Positions 1 to 5,320 of a stretch of DNA of 5,504 nucleotides are shown here, one piece after another (the stretch's first letter is position 1; the number at the start of each line of letters is the position of its first letter). The notes below the pieces were generated by a model that was given only the letters and a program-made list of their open reading frames with translations, was not told the origin of the DNA and searched no databases. This DNA is from Planctomycetaceae bacterium. GTDB lineage: Bacteria > Planctomycetota > Planctomycetia > Planctomycetales > Planctomycetaceae. Location: assembly GCA_020426065.1 (NCBI GenBank), contig JAGQQT010000300.1:1-5504 (forward strand). The letters run 5' to 3'. Position numbers and translations under genes: made by a program.

Positions 1-500
1 CTGTCATCATCCCAGTCCCAGTCTCTGCTCTCCAGACGACGGCCTCGAATTCCTGCGATAAACACAAACGCATCTGCGCCATCCAGCTTGAGGATTTCTT
101 TTTCACCAAGGCGTGCTGCATCGGGCACAGGTTGATGCTCGACGATTTCGTAAAGCCTCCTGCGAAATTCATTTTCTCCCATGGCTGCATAGTGGCAGGC
201 AAGTTCGCAAAGCTGATACACGTTGCGCTCGTCTGGCAGTCTCTGCAATTCTTCCAGCAAGGATGTACGGAATCGATTTTCACCACCCACTGTCTGAACA
301 AGCTGCCACAACCATGAACCCCGAGTTTCTTCAACCTGCATGTCGTGCCGCTGGTCGTGCAGACAGGCATGAAGTAATGGCCCGTCGTCAAGCTTGCCTG
401 AGCAGGCCCAAATCATGGCCCGGCCAAGGCCTTTCCGGAGAGCGTCAGCCTGTTCTTCCAGAGTGGGAGATTCAGGATGACAAGGATCTTGGAACTTCAT
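1..500 (-). CDS. Unrecognised conserved-looking protein, N-terminal part (runs off left edge)
   Basis: An uninterrupted minus-strand frame of 166 codons starts at ATG 500-498 and leaves the window at position 1, so the C-terminus is missing. The start is supported by a Shine-Dalgarno-like GGAAAG (513-508) 7 bases upstream. The stop of the preceding DUF486 gene lies in the same frame only 9 codons before it. The protein has no signal peptide or membrane segment and looks soluble and cytoplasmic. It is rich in Leu, Glu, Arg and Asp with amphipathic helix patterns (residues 14-30, 62-70, 80-88, 95-120), which resembles an alpha-solenoid or helical-bundle protein. It has several Cys (7, 33, 46, 98, 102) without CxxC spacing, and a Trp/Asp-rich stretch at residues 160-166. 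I do not recognise the family. The 24-base gap to DUF486 suggests one transcript. Coding status is likely because the frame is open over 500 bases and the composition is protein-like. Confidence 0.8.
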   Translation of the reverse strand, partial: MKFQDPCHPESPTLEEQADALRKGLGRAMIWACSGKLDDGPLLHACLHDQRHDMQVEETRGSWLWQLVQTVGGENRFRTSLLEELQRLPDERNVYQLCELACHYAAMGENEFRRRLYEIVEHQPVPDAARLGEKEILKLDGADAFVFIAGIRGRRLESRDWDWDDD

Positions 501-524
501 CAGCTGGCTTTCCGGGGACTGGGG

Positions 525-866
525 TTAACGCCGAAACACAAAAAACACCGCTCCGGCCAGGCAGCAGGCGGCCCAGAGGTAATCGAGTTTGATGGGTTGC
601 TTCATGTAGAACACCGCAAACGGAATGAACACGCTGAGGGTGATCACTTCCTGCAGGATTTTCAGCTGGCCGAGGGTTAGAGTGGTGTAACCGATGCGAT
701 TGGCCGGAACCTGAATCAGGTATTCGAAGAAGGCAATTCCCCAGCTGACCAGCACCGCAATCAGCCACGGCTTGTGGTTGAGGTTTTTCAGATGAGCGTA
801 CCAGGCAAAAGTCATGAAGACATTGGAGAGAATCAGTAACACTACCACACGCATCAGGACCGACAC
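525..866 (-). CDS. DUF486 / DMT-like small integral membrane protein
   Basis: Small four-helix inner-membrane protein of the DUF486 family (COG3169), related to one half of drug/metabolite transporters. No substrate is established for the family. Hallmarks are the N-terminal block SNVFMTFAWYAHLK, the central FFEYLIQVPANRIGY and the helix start LTLGQLKILQEVI. Hydrophobic segments lie, in order, in the first 25 residues, around the WLIAVLVSWGIAFF stretch, around VITLSVFIPFAVFYM, and in the last 18 residues, which end FFVFRR. Three starts are possible: TTG at 881, GTG at 866 and ATG at 854. I chose GTG 866 (113 residues) because GGGAG (879-875) sits 8 bases before it. ATG 854 (109 residues) also fits the family length but has no such site. 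The gene follows a strong terminator, so it should have its own promoter, which I could not identify. It is followed after 24 bases by the edge gene on the same strand. Confidence 0.92.
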   Translation of the reverse strand: MSVLMRVVVLLILSNVFMTFAWYAHLKNLNHKPWLIAVLVSWGIAFFEYLIQVPANRIGYTTLTLGQLKILQEVITLSVFIPFAVFYMKQPIKLDYLWAACCLAGAVFFVFRR

Positions 867-874
867 GACCTGGA

Positions 875-879
875 CTCCC
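875..879 (-). promoter_or_regulatory. Shine-Dalgarno site deciding the DUF486 start
   Basis: GGGAG on the minus strand, with 8 bases (874-867) before the GTG codon at 866-864. It is 20 bases from the ATG at 854, too far to serve it. It overlaps the TTG at 881, so it cannot serve that codon either. This makes GTG 866 the start best supported by the local sequence. Confidence 0.5.
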
Positions 880-913
880 AAAAAAGTGAATGAGGAGGAA
901 TTCGAAATTGAGG

Positions 914-956
914 AATAAAAAATAACCCTCGCTTCAGGTCATAACTGAAACGAGGG
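914..956 (-). terminator. Intrinsic terminator after the MMPL-NIPSNAP pair
   Basis: Read on the minus strand, arms 956-945 (CCCTCGTTTCAG) and 937-926 (CTGAAGCGAGGG) form a 12-bp stem with a 7-base loop (944-938). A U-rich tract (TTATTTTTTATT, 925-914) follows at once. The single imperfect pair is a U-G wobble in minus-strand RNA but a C-A mismatch in plus-strand RNA, and the plus side lacks a comparable U tract. The hairpin is therefore oriented to end transcripts coming from the NIPSNAP gene, whose stop lies 45 bases upstream. It separates that pair from DUF486. Confidence 0.93.
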
Positions 957-1001
957 CTGTTTGTAGAAACAAATTCGGTTTGCTGCCAGAGAACGATTCG
1001 A

Positions 1002-1769
1002 TTATTGCAGGGCAGAGAAATTGGTGGGCATCATCAGTTGGGATTGCACGCCCCCTTTTACCGTGAGCGGGCCACCGGCGTTTTCTTCAGAAGCCTTGCG
1101 GGCGGCCTGCCATTCAGGATCCTGGCCGAAGGCTTTGAAGCCAGCCTTGGAGGATTCGGCATCGCGATGTGAAATCAGATAGATGAGTGTATCTTCCGCT
1201 CCTTTCTGATCGGGCATCAGATGGAAATAGACCACGTTTTCCATGCCATGTTTCGCGAACAGTTTAATGGTGTGATCGCGGAAGCGGGCATCGAGATTCG
1301 AAAGATTCCCCGGAGTCGCCGTGTAGGTTCGCAGTTCATAGAGTCGCGCATCTCCTTCGTGAGACTTCCTGAGGTTGAGCGCAGGAGAGTAGTCGGTGGT
1401 GACCAGAAAGCTGGCTTCCACTTTCTGGACGAGCGGGCCGTTTTCGTGGGATTTGGCAAACGCCGCTTTCCAGTCCGGATCGTTCAGAAATGCTTTCCAG
1501 CTGGCTTCACGGGCATCCCGGGAAGGGTAGGAGAGGAAATAAATCAGCCGATCATTCCCTTCATCGGTGGGAGTGAAGTAGCCGATGTTGGTCATGCCGT
1601 GCTTCTCGAACAGCTTGCAGGTGTGATCGCGAAAACGGGTCAGCAGATCATTCAACTTGCCTTCGTGAGCGGTGTAGATCCGCATCTCGTAAACAGTTTC
1701 AGCCTGAATGGCCGTGGGCAGTGTCAGTGCCAGGCAGCAAACAGCGGCCAGCGGGAAAAGTCTGTTCAT
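1002..1769 (-). CDS. Secreted tandem NIPSNAP-domain protein
   Basis: A 255-residue exported protein with two NIPSNAP domains (PF07978, dimeric alpha-beta barrel fold). The biochemical role in bacteria is unsettled. Residues 1-23 are a signal peptide: Asn-Arg start, hydrophobic Leu/Ala core, and likely cleavage after the IQA motif at 21-23. Domain 1 spans about 26-126 and domain 2 about 143-250. Each opens with a YE(M/L)R.YT strand (27-33 and 144-150), continues with FRDHT..KLF.KHGM.N (46-61 and 163-178), and ends with an aromatic-rich D.(D/E)W..A segment (97-102, 217-222). The repeat offset is 117 residues. ATG 1769 overlaps the TGA of the MMPL gene as ATGA. AGAGGA (1784-1779) lies 9 bases upstream inside the end of the MMPL gene, which fits translational coupling. 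The terminator follows 45 bases after the stop. Two domains in one chain could form an internal pseudo-dimer (inference). Confidence 0.93.
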   Translation of the reverse strand: MNRLFPLAAVCCLALTLPTAIQAETVYEMRIYTAHEGKLNDLLTRFRDHTCKLFEKHGMTNIGYFTPTDEGNDRLIYFLSYPSRDAREASWKAFLNDPDWKAAFAKSHENGPLVQKVEASFLVTTDYSPALNLRKSHEGDARLYELRTYTATPGNLSNLDARFRDHTIKLFAKHGMENVVYFHLMPDQKGAEDTLIYLISHRDAESSKAGFKAFGQDPEWQAARKASEENAGGPLTVKGGVQSQLMMPTNFSALQ

Positions 1770-4306
1770 GTCTTTGGTTCCTCTGAGGGGGGAGGGGCAG
1801 GGACTTCAGGTTCCAGTTCCGCAACGGGCGATACGCGTTCAGTCGCGGTCGCACCCATTAAACGAGAATACCGGCCAAACGTTCCCCGTTCCAGCAGAAC
1901 CAGATAACAGGGGACGAGAATCGGTCGGACGATGAATGTGTCGAGCAGCACGCCGAACGCCAGTGCGAAGCCGAGTTGCTGCATGCCAAGCAGAGACCCG
2001 GCCATCAGTGAGCAGAACGTTCCCGCCATGATGACACCACAGCTGGAGATGATACTTCCGGTGCGGACGAGGGCTCGCAGAATTCCTTTGACGGGACTGG
2101 ATTGATGGCGTTCTTCATCGATCCGACTGACCAGAAAGATGTTGTAGTCTTCGCCAATGGCAATCAGAATCGTGAAAACAAACATCCGGACTTTCCAGTC
2201 GAGTCCGGCGAACTCGGTCGGGTCGAGGAACCAGAATACAACAGTTGTGAAGCCGAGAGTCACCAGGTAACTGAAGAAAACCGTTGCCAGCAGATAGACC
2301 GAGATGGCTGGTTTCCGCAGGATGAGGATGAGAATCAGGTAGACGCCCAGCATGACCAGTACATTCACCCGCACTTGATCCAGATCGGTAACCAGTTTCA
2401 TGTCTCGTATGCTGGCGGTTGGGCCCAGGGCATAGACTTCGGTCTGGCCGGGCAGAAAGTCCGGAAGAATTCGCTGCAGTTCTTTAATCGTCGCATCGAG
2501 CTGTTCAATGCTGCCACTGCGGAAGGGATCCTGGCTGAACACGACATCAATCCGGGTGACGTGTTCTGCCAGTGGCAGTTTCTTGCCGACATACTGCTTC
2601 ATGACACGAGCCCGAATGGCCGCTCTGCGCGCAGCAACCAGGCCGACACGAGTCAGGTCTGTTTTCTCCAGGGATTCCTGTTTGGCCAGTCCGCCCGGCG
2701 TCATGCCCAGTGGGTAGGCGGAGCTGAACAGGTCGATGATTCCCAGTTTCTCTCGCTCGGCAAACAGGGAGTCGCTCAACTTCTTGACCAGATCTACCTG
2801 ATCCTGCTGCAGGAAATTGAGATCCTCGTTATGCAACAGAATGTTACATGGCCCGAGTCGTCCGGCAGCGAAATGATCCTGCACCGCCTTTGTACCGATG
2901 ACGCTGCGGGAATTCTTCGGCAATTCCGAAAGCAGTCCGTAGCTGAGGTCGTTATAGAAGTAGACGGCGATCAGTGCGAAGGGGATCATCGCAAAGAAAA
3001 AGCTGAACCAGAGCGTTGCCGGACGATGGGAAATGGCTGCCGCGATACCATTCCAGATTTTGTCGTTCACCCGACTTTCGAGAAAACGATTCAGCAGAGA
3101 AGAGCGGGCGAGCCAGCCGGGAGATTTTCCGGGGATTTCCTGAGGAATATTGGGCCAGTAAGCCCAGCGTCCGCACAGTTTCAGAAGAGCGGGGGCGAGT
3201 GTCACGGAGGCAATCAGGGCAACAAACAGCCCCACGGAAATCCCGATCCCGGCCTGCTGGAACTTTCGGTGCTCAGTAAAAATCATCATCCCGATGCCAA
3301 TGATGGAGGTCCCGGCAGATCCCACCAGAGGAAACAGGGTGTGGGAAACAGCATTGGCAATGGCATCAGAATATTTCTGCCCGGCTTCCAGTTCTTCCCG
3401 GCAGCGTGCGATCAGAAACAGACAGTAGTCAATCCCCGCTCCATAAGTGACAACCGTCACGTAAATATCGAGCGAATCAAACAGCCCGATCACATTCCAG
3501 CTGGCGAGTGTTGCCAGGATGGCAAGGGCAATTTTCAGAACGATGAAGACGGTCAGCAGCGGCAGGAGGGCCAGAATCGGCGCACGATAGATTACAACCA
3601 ACATCAGGATCACCAGGATAATGGTGACCGATTCGGTTGCTTTGGCAGACAGGGCCGCTTCCACATTCATGTCCCGGCCAACAGTTGCGGTGCCGCTGAT
3701 GGAAATATCCAGACCGGGAGGCATGATTCTCCGAAATTCTCGATCTTCAAAGATCAGATGTTCAATCTCGGCAATAATGGATCCATTGCGTGCATCCAGA
3801 AAATCATTGGGGAGTTCTACCAGCACCATCGAGGCTTTGCGATCATCACTGACAAGGAGTTGTCCCAGCAGGGTATCGGTGAAAGTCGAGACCTCTCCTG
3901 CGGAGACGTGTGCATCCTCCGCTCCTTCTGCTTTTGCTGAGAGCTCAGCGTGCTTTTCGAGGATCTGTTCCAGTCGAGGCTTCAGATCGTATTCGATAAA
4001 GTCGAAATCACTTTTCCGATCCCGGTCTTCTTCGCTGAACTGATCGGCGGAGGTCAACCCTTCATCGCGCGATGTCCGTCGCAAATTGACAATCACCAGG
4101 CTTCGTAGCAGATCTTTCTCAAAGGCCTTGCGGAAGAATGCCTCTGCCTGAAGCGATTGAGCATCGGAAGGGAGAAAATCAAATTCGCCGGGAGTGATAT
4201 GATCACTAAAGCGAGGGGCCATTGTCATCGAAATCACAAAGGCCACACCCCACAGAATCAGCCATGCATGCCAGGTTTTTACGACAAGTTGACTGAAACG
4301 GGGCAT
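1766..4306 (-). CDS. MMPL/RND superfamily transporter
   Basis: An 846-residue inner-membrane protein with the full RND/MMPL layout. It has TM1 (about 13-31), a large extracytoplasmic loop (32-224), TM2-6 (225-375), a cytoplasmic linker, TM7 (431-450), a second extracytoplasmic loop (451-640) and TM8-12 (646-803). The proton-relay Asp-Tyr pairs known from MmpL3-type pumps are visible at D293-Y294 (GAGIDYCLFL, TM4) and D720-Y721 (IGEDYNIFL, TM10), so it should be proton-driven. Family members export lipids, hopanoid-type or other hydrophobic compounds; the substrate here cannot be read. The last 20 or so residues are a Pro/Glu-rich, probably disordered tail (ELEPEVPAPPPSEEPKT). ATG 4306 is the first start after an in-frame TAG at 4327-4325 and has no clear Shine-Dalgarno site. 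The gene ends in ATGA overlapping the NIPSNAP start. No frameshift or missing core motif is seen. Assignment to a subfamily (HpnN, YdfJ, etc.) is not possible by eye. Confidence 0.96.
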   Translation of the reverse strand: MPRFSQLVVKTWHAWLILWGVAFVISMTMAPRFSDHITPGEFDFLPSDAQSLQAEAFFRKAFEKDLLRSLVIVNLRRTSRDEGLTSADQFSEEDRDRKSDFDFIEYDLKPRLEQILEKHAELSAKAEGAEDAHVSAGEVSTFTDTLLGQLLVSDDRKASMVLVELPNDFLDARNGSIIAEIEHLIFEDREFRRIMPPGLDISISGTATVGRDMNVEAALSAKATESVTIILVILMLVVIYRAPILALLPLLTVFIVLKIALAILATLASWNVIGLFDSLDIYVTVVTYGAGIDYCLFLIARCREELEAGQKYSDAIANAVSHTLFPLVGSAGTSIIGIGMMIFTEHRKFQQAGIGISVGLFVALIASVTLAPALLKLCGRWAYWPNIPQEIPGKSPGWLARSSLLNRFLESRVNDKIWNGIAAAISHRPATLWFSFFFAMIPFALIAVYFYNDLSYGLLSELPKNSRSVIGTKAVQDHFAAGRLGPCNILLHNEDLNFLQQDQVDLVKKLSDSLFAEREKLGIIDLFSSAYPLGMTPGGLAKQESLEKTDLTRVGLVAARRAAIRARVMKQYVGKKLPLAEHVTRIDVVFSQDPFRSGSIEQLDATIKELQRILPDFLPGQTEVYALGPTASIRDMKLVTDLDQVRVNVLVMLGVYLILILILRKPAISVYLLATVFFSYLVTLGFTTVVFWFLDPTEFAGLDWKVRMFVFTILIAIGEDYNIFLVSRIDEERHQSSPVKGILRALVRTGSIISSCGVIMAGTFCSLMAGSLLGMQQLGFALAFGVLLDTFIVRPILVPCYLVLLERGTFGRYSRLMGATATERVSPVAELEPEVPAPPPSEEPKT

Positions 4307-4378
4307 ACAGTTGGGTTCTGTCGGCTAAGCATCTGTTCGGTAAATCAGGTGAGAATCACGGGCAGGACAGGGTATATC

Positions 4379-4419
4379 ATCCGGCCTAATGACTTGTGCA
4401 GTTTCGTCATCGGTCGGAT
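4379..4419 (+). repeat. Imperfect hairpin in divergent region
   Basis: Paired arms in order are ATCCG (4379-4383) with CGGAT (4415-4419), GCC (4384-4386) with GGT (4412-4414, one G-U), and ATGAC (4389-4393) with GTCAT (4406-4410). A small TA/C internal loop separates the last two, and the terminal loop has 12 bases. That gives 13 pairs in all. There is no U tract, so it does not look like a terminator. It lies 73 bases or more upstream of the MMPL start and could belong to that gene's leader, or be chance. Confidence 0.4.
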
Positions 4420-4457
4420 TTGGGTCAACCAATGCCCGGAAAAACATTCCAGAATCA

Positions 4458-4499
4458 GGAGATTCGGCCTTTTGAGAGCAGGAAAGGCGACGAATTTCC
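4458..4499 (+). repeat. 15-bp imperfect hairpin in divergent region
   Basis: GGAGATTCG (4458-4466) pairs with CGAATTTCC (4491-4499), including one G-U. GCCTTT (4467-4472) pairs with AAAGGC (4483-4488). A 2-base GA bulge (4489-4490) separates the helices and the loop has 10 bases. The wobble pair becomes an A-C mismatch on the other strand, so the fold is better as plus-strand RNA. No T tract follows on either side. It sits about 57 bases upstream of the rightward -35 box. It may be a protein-binding site, an RNA structure in a longer transcript, or a relic of a repeat. Confidence 0.5.
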
Positions 4500-4550
4500 G
4501 TCTTGAGATGCATTCAGACTTTGTGGGACCAGTTTTTAATGGCCACATTT

Positions 4551-4563
4551 CCTGTCTGACAGG
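4551..4563. promoter_or_regulatory. Candidate operator: palindrome over the -35 box
   Basis: CCTGTC-T-GACAGG is a perfect inverted repeat of 6-bp arms around one base. It contains the whole -35 hexamer (4556-4561) of the rightward promoter. A one-base centre cannot form an RNA hairpin loop, so this is better read as a DNA site for a dimeric regulator that would block RNA polymerase. The regulator is unknown. Confidence 0.42.
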
Positions 4564-4584
4564 GCTGGGAGAACGGGGTATCAT
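4556..4584 (+). promoter_or_regulatory. Sigma70-like promoter for the zinc-protein operon
   Basis: CTGACA (4556-4561, one mismatch to TTGACA) and TATCAT (4579-4584, one mismatch to TATAAT) are separated by exactly 17 bases. The expected start of transcription is near 4591, giving a leader of about 41 bases to ATG 4632. It is the best promoter match I found in the window and is correctly placed for the downstream gene pair. Confidence 0.72.
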
Positions 4585-4618
4585 GCACGGATAAACACAT
4601 TGTTCGAGTGGAACCTTT

Positions 4619-4624
4619 AAGGGA
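4619..4624 (+). promoter_or_regulatory. Shine-Dalgarno site deciding the zinc-protein start
   Basis: AAGGGA with a 7-base spacer (4625-4631) before ATG 4632. The longer in-frame alternative, GTG 4608, has no such site before it and would place this motif inside the coding region. This favours the shorter protein that begins MKCSHC. Confidence 0.7.
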
Positions 4625-4631
4625 TTGCAAC

Positions 4632-4847
4632 ATGAAATGTTCACACTGCGAAGCGGATGCCCGAGCCATCTGTGTATTTTGTGGCCGAGCGGTCTGCACA
4701 GAGCATCGTAAAGCTCGTGTAAATCATACTGGCTTTGGCAAGAAATCCCGTGACAGCATTATTCAATGGCCAACCGACACCGCTCATCAGGTGGAGGATG
4801 CTACCTGGTGTGGAATCTGTGATCCCAAGCCGCTCAGCACGTTTTAG
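4632..4847 (+). CDS. Small Cys/His zinc-finger-like protein (B-box/DUF2180-like pattern)
   Basis: A 71-residue soluble, probably cytoplasmic protein with clustered metal ligands: C3-x2-C6, C14-x2-C17, C22-x2-H25, H32 and C60-x2-C63, with H52 as a further candidate. The first seven follow the cross-brace spacing of B-box-type zinc fingers (CxxC-x7-CxxC-x4-CxxH-x6-H), and the GRAVCTEHRK stretch resembles such fingers and the short DUF2180-type proteins. The last CxxC (WCGICDP) could complete a second site. It probably binds two zinc ions and may mediate protein contacts; this is inferred from pattern only and no enzyme motif is present. ATG 4632 was chosen over GTG 4608 because of the AAGGGA site. 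It is transcribed from the promoter at 4556-4584 and followed after 15 bases by the next gene, so the two form an operon. Confidence 0.82.
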   Translation: MKCSHCEADARAICVFCGRAVCTEHRKARVNHTGFGKKSRDSIIQWPTDTAHQVEDATWCGICDPKPLSTF

Positions 4848-4862
4848 CAAAGGGAGATACTC

Positions 4863-5264
4863 ATGTCCGGATCTGTAAGAATCGCGATAATCTGTGTAGG
4901 CCTGGCTGTCCTGGTGTTCCCCGGACTGAATCTGTCTGATCTCGATCAGGGGCAGCCAACCGTTCTGGCAAAGAATGCCATTACGATCTCCAGTTCAGAC
5001 TTTCCTGAACAGGCCGCTTACCGGCATCAGATCAGGTTCCGGGTTGCTGAGGTGACCAGACTGGAAGAAACGGCCGAGTTCAATCTGATGAAACTGACCG
5101 TGGACCGTTTCTACGGGAAAATCTCGACCCAGGGTCTGGAACGGGCCCGGGAACATGAGACACAGCGAATGACGATTCTGTTCCCGGCAGCTAAAAGTGC
5201 CAATATCCAGGTCGGGGACATTATCAGTTATTCCGTGGGTGGATATCTTGCACTGAGTCAGTAA
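4863..5264 (+). CDS. Exported or membrane-anchored protein of unknown function
   Basis: A 133-residue protein. Residues 7-22 form one hydrophobic segment after a short N-terminus with Arg6, acting as a signal peptide or single-pass anchor. A possible cleavage motif (VLA, 34-36) is far from the hydrophobic core, so an anchor is at least as likely. No lipobox is present, as Cys11 lacks a small residue before it. The rest (40-133) looks extracytoplasmic and beta-rich, with alternating polar/hydrophobic strands (RHQIRFRVAEV, FNLMKLTVDRFYG) and a C-terminal VGDIISYSVGGYLAL stretch reminiscent of a small beta-barrel or OB-like fold. I do not recognise the family. The start is supported by AAAGGGAG (4849-4856) 6 bases upstream, lying in the 15-base gap after the zinc-protein gene. 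It is a cotranscribed partner by position. Confidence 0.85.
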   Translation: MSGSVRIAIICVGLAVLVFPGLNLSDLDQGQPTVLAKNAITISSSDFPEQAAYRHQIRFRVAEVTRLEETAEFNLMKLTVDRFYGKISTQGLERAREHETQRMTILFPAAKSANIQVGDIISYSVGGYLALSQ

Positions 5265-5290
5265 ATCAGTGGAAGTAGCGGTCCGCTGAT
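5265..5290 (+). terminator. Hairpin just after the plus operon; weak terminator candidate
   Basis: ATCAGTGGA (5265-5273) pairs with TCCGCTGAT (5282-5290) in a 9-bp stem with an 8-base loop, starting directly after the TAA stop. The one wobble pair is U-G in plus-strand RNA but C-A on the other strand, which favours the plus direction. The following bases are not a proper U tract; T-rich sequence starts only about 13 bases later. Termination, if any, would be weak or factor-assisted. It lies in the short gap between convergent genes. Confidence 0.4.
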
Positions 5291-5320
5291 GATGACCAGA
5301 GAATTTGCTTTTACCCCATC

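Larger units (their letters stand above)
4307..4631. other. Divergent intergenic control region
   Basis: A 325-base stretch between the leftward MMPL gene and the rightward zinc-protein gene. Only poor, non-protein-like open frames cross it. It holds the rightward promoter at 4556-4584, a 13-bp palindrome on its -35 box, and two imperfect hairpins (4379-4419 and 4458-4499). A leftward promoter for MMPL must lie here. The best -10-like string is a TATA-containing sequence near 4371-4376 on the minus strand, but it has no convincing -35 partner, so I do not call it. Confidence 0.7.

Noticed and set aside
113..592. 159-residue plus-strand frame at the left end
   Set aside because: Antisense to the open minus-strand gene and into DUF486; Arg/Pro-rich shadow translation without a ribosome site.
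1221..1907. 228-residue plus-strand frame across the NIPSNAP gene and the MMPL end
   Set aside because: Antisense to two well supported genes, with no recognisable motif and no promoter or ribosome site.
2102..3940. 612-residue open frame on the plus strand opposite the MMPL gene
   Set aside because: It is fully antisense to a gene with clear transmembrane and catalytic motifs. Its translation is rich in Gln, His, Asn and Asp with no domain-like pattern, as expected of a shadow of a hydrophobic protein gene.
4289..4310. TTGACT as a possible -35 box on the plus strand at 4289
   Set aside because: No -10 box at acceptable spacing; the only TACAGT-like match is 11 bases away, and it lies at the start of the MMPL coding region.
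4371..4376. TATA-like string as the minus-strand -10 box for MMPL
   Set aside because: No sequence resembling a -35 box occurs 16-18 bases upstream, so a promoter call would be a guess.
4157..4594. 145-residue plus-strand frame crossing from MMPL into the divergent region
   Set aside because: Starts inside the MMPL gene, runs over the promoter region, and has no ribosome site or protein-like composition.
4345..4699. Minus-strand frames of 99 and 61 residues in the divergent region
   Set aside because: They overlap the plus promoter and the zinc-protein start, and their composition is not protein-like.
4869..4900. Lipoprotein signal around Cys11 of the exported protein
   Set aside because: The residues before the cysteine (Ala-Ile-Ile) do not meet the lipobox rule of a small residue directly before it.
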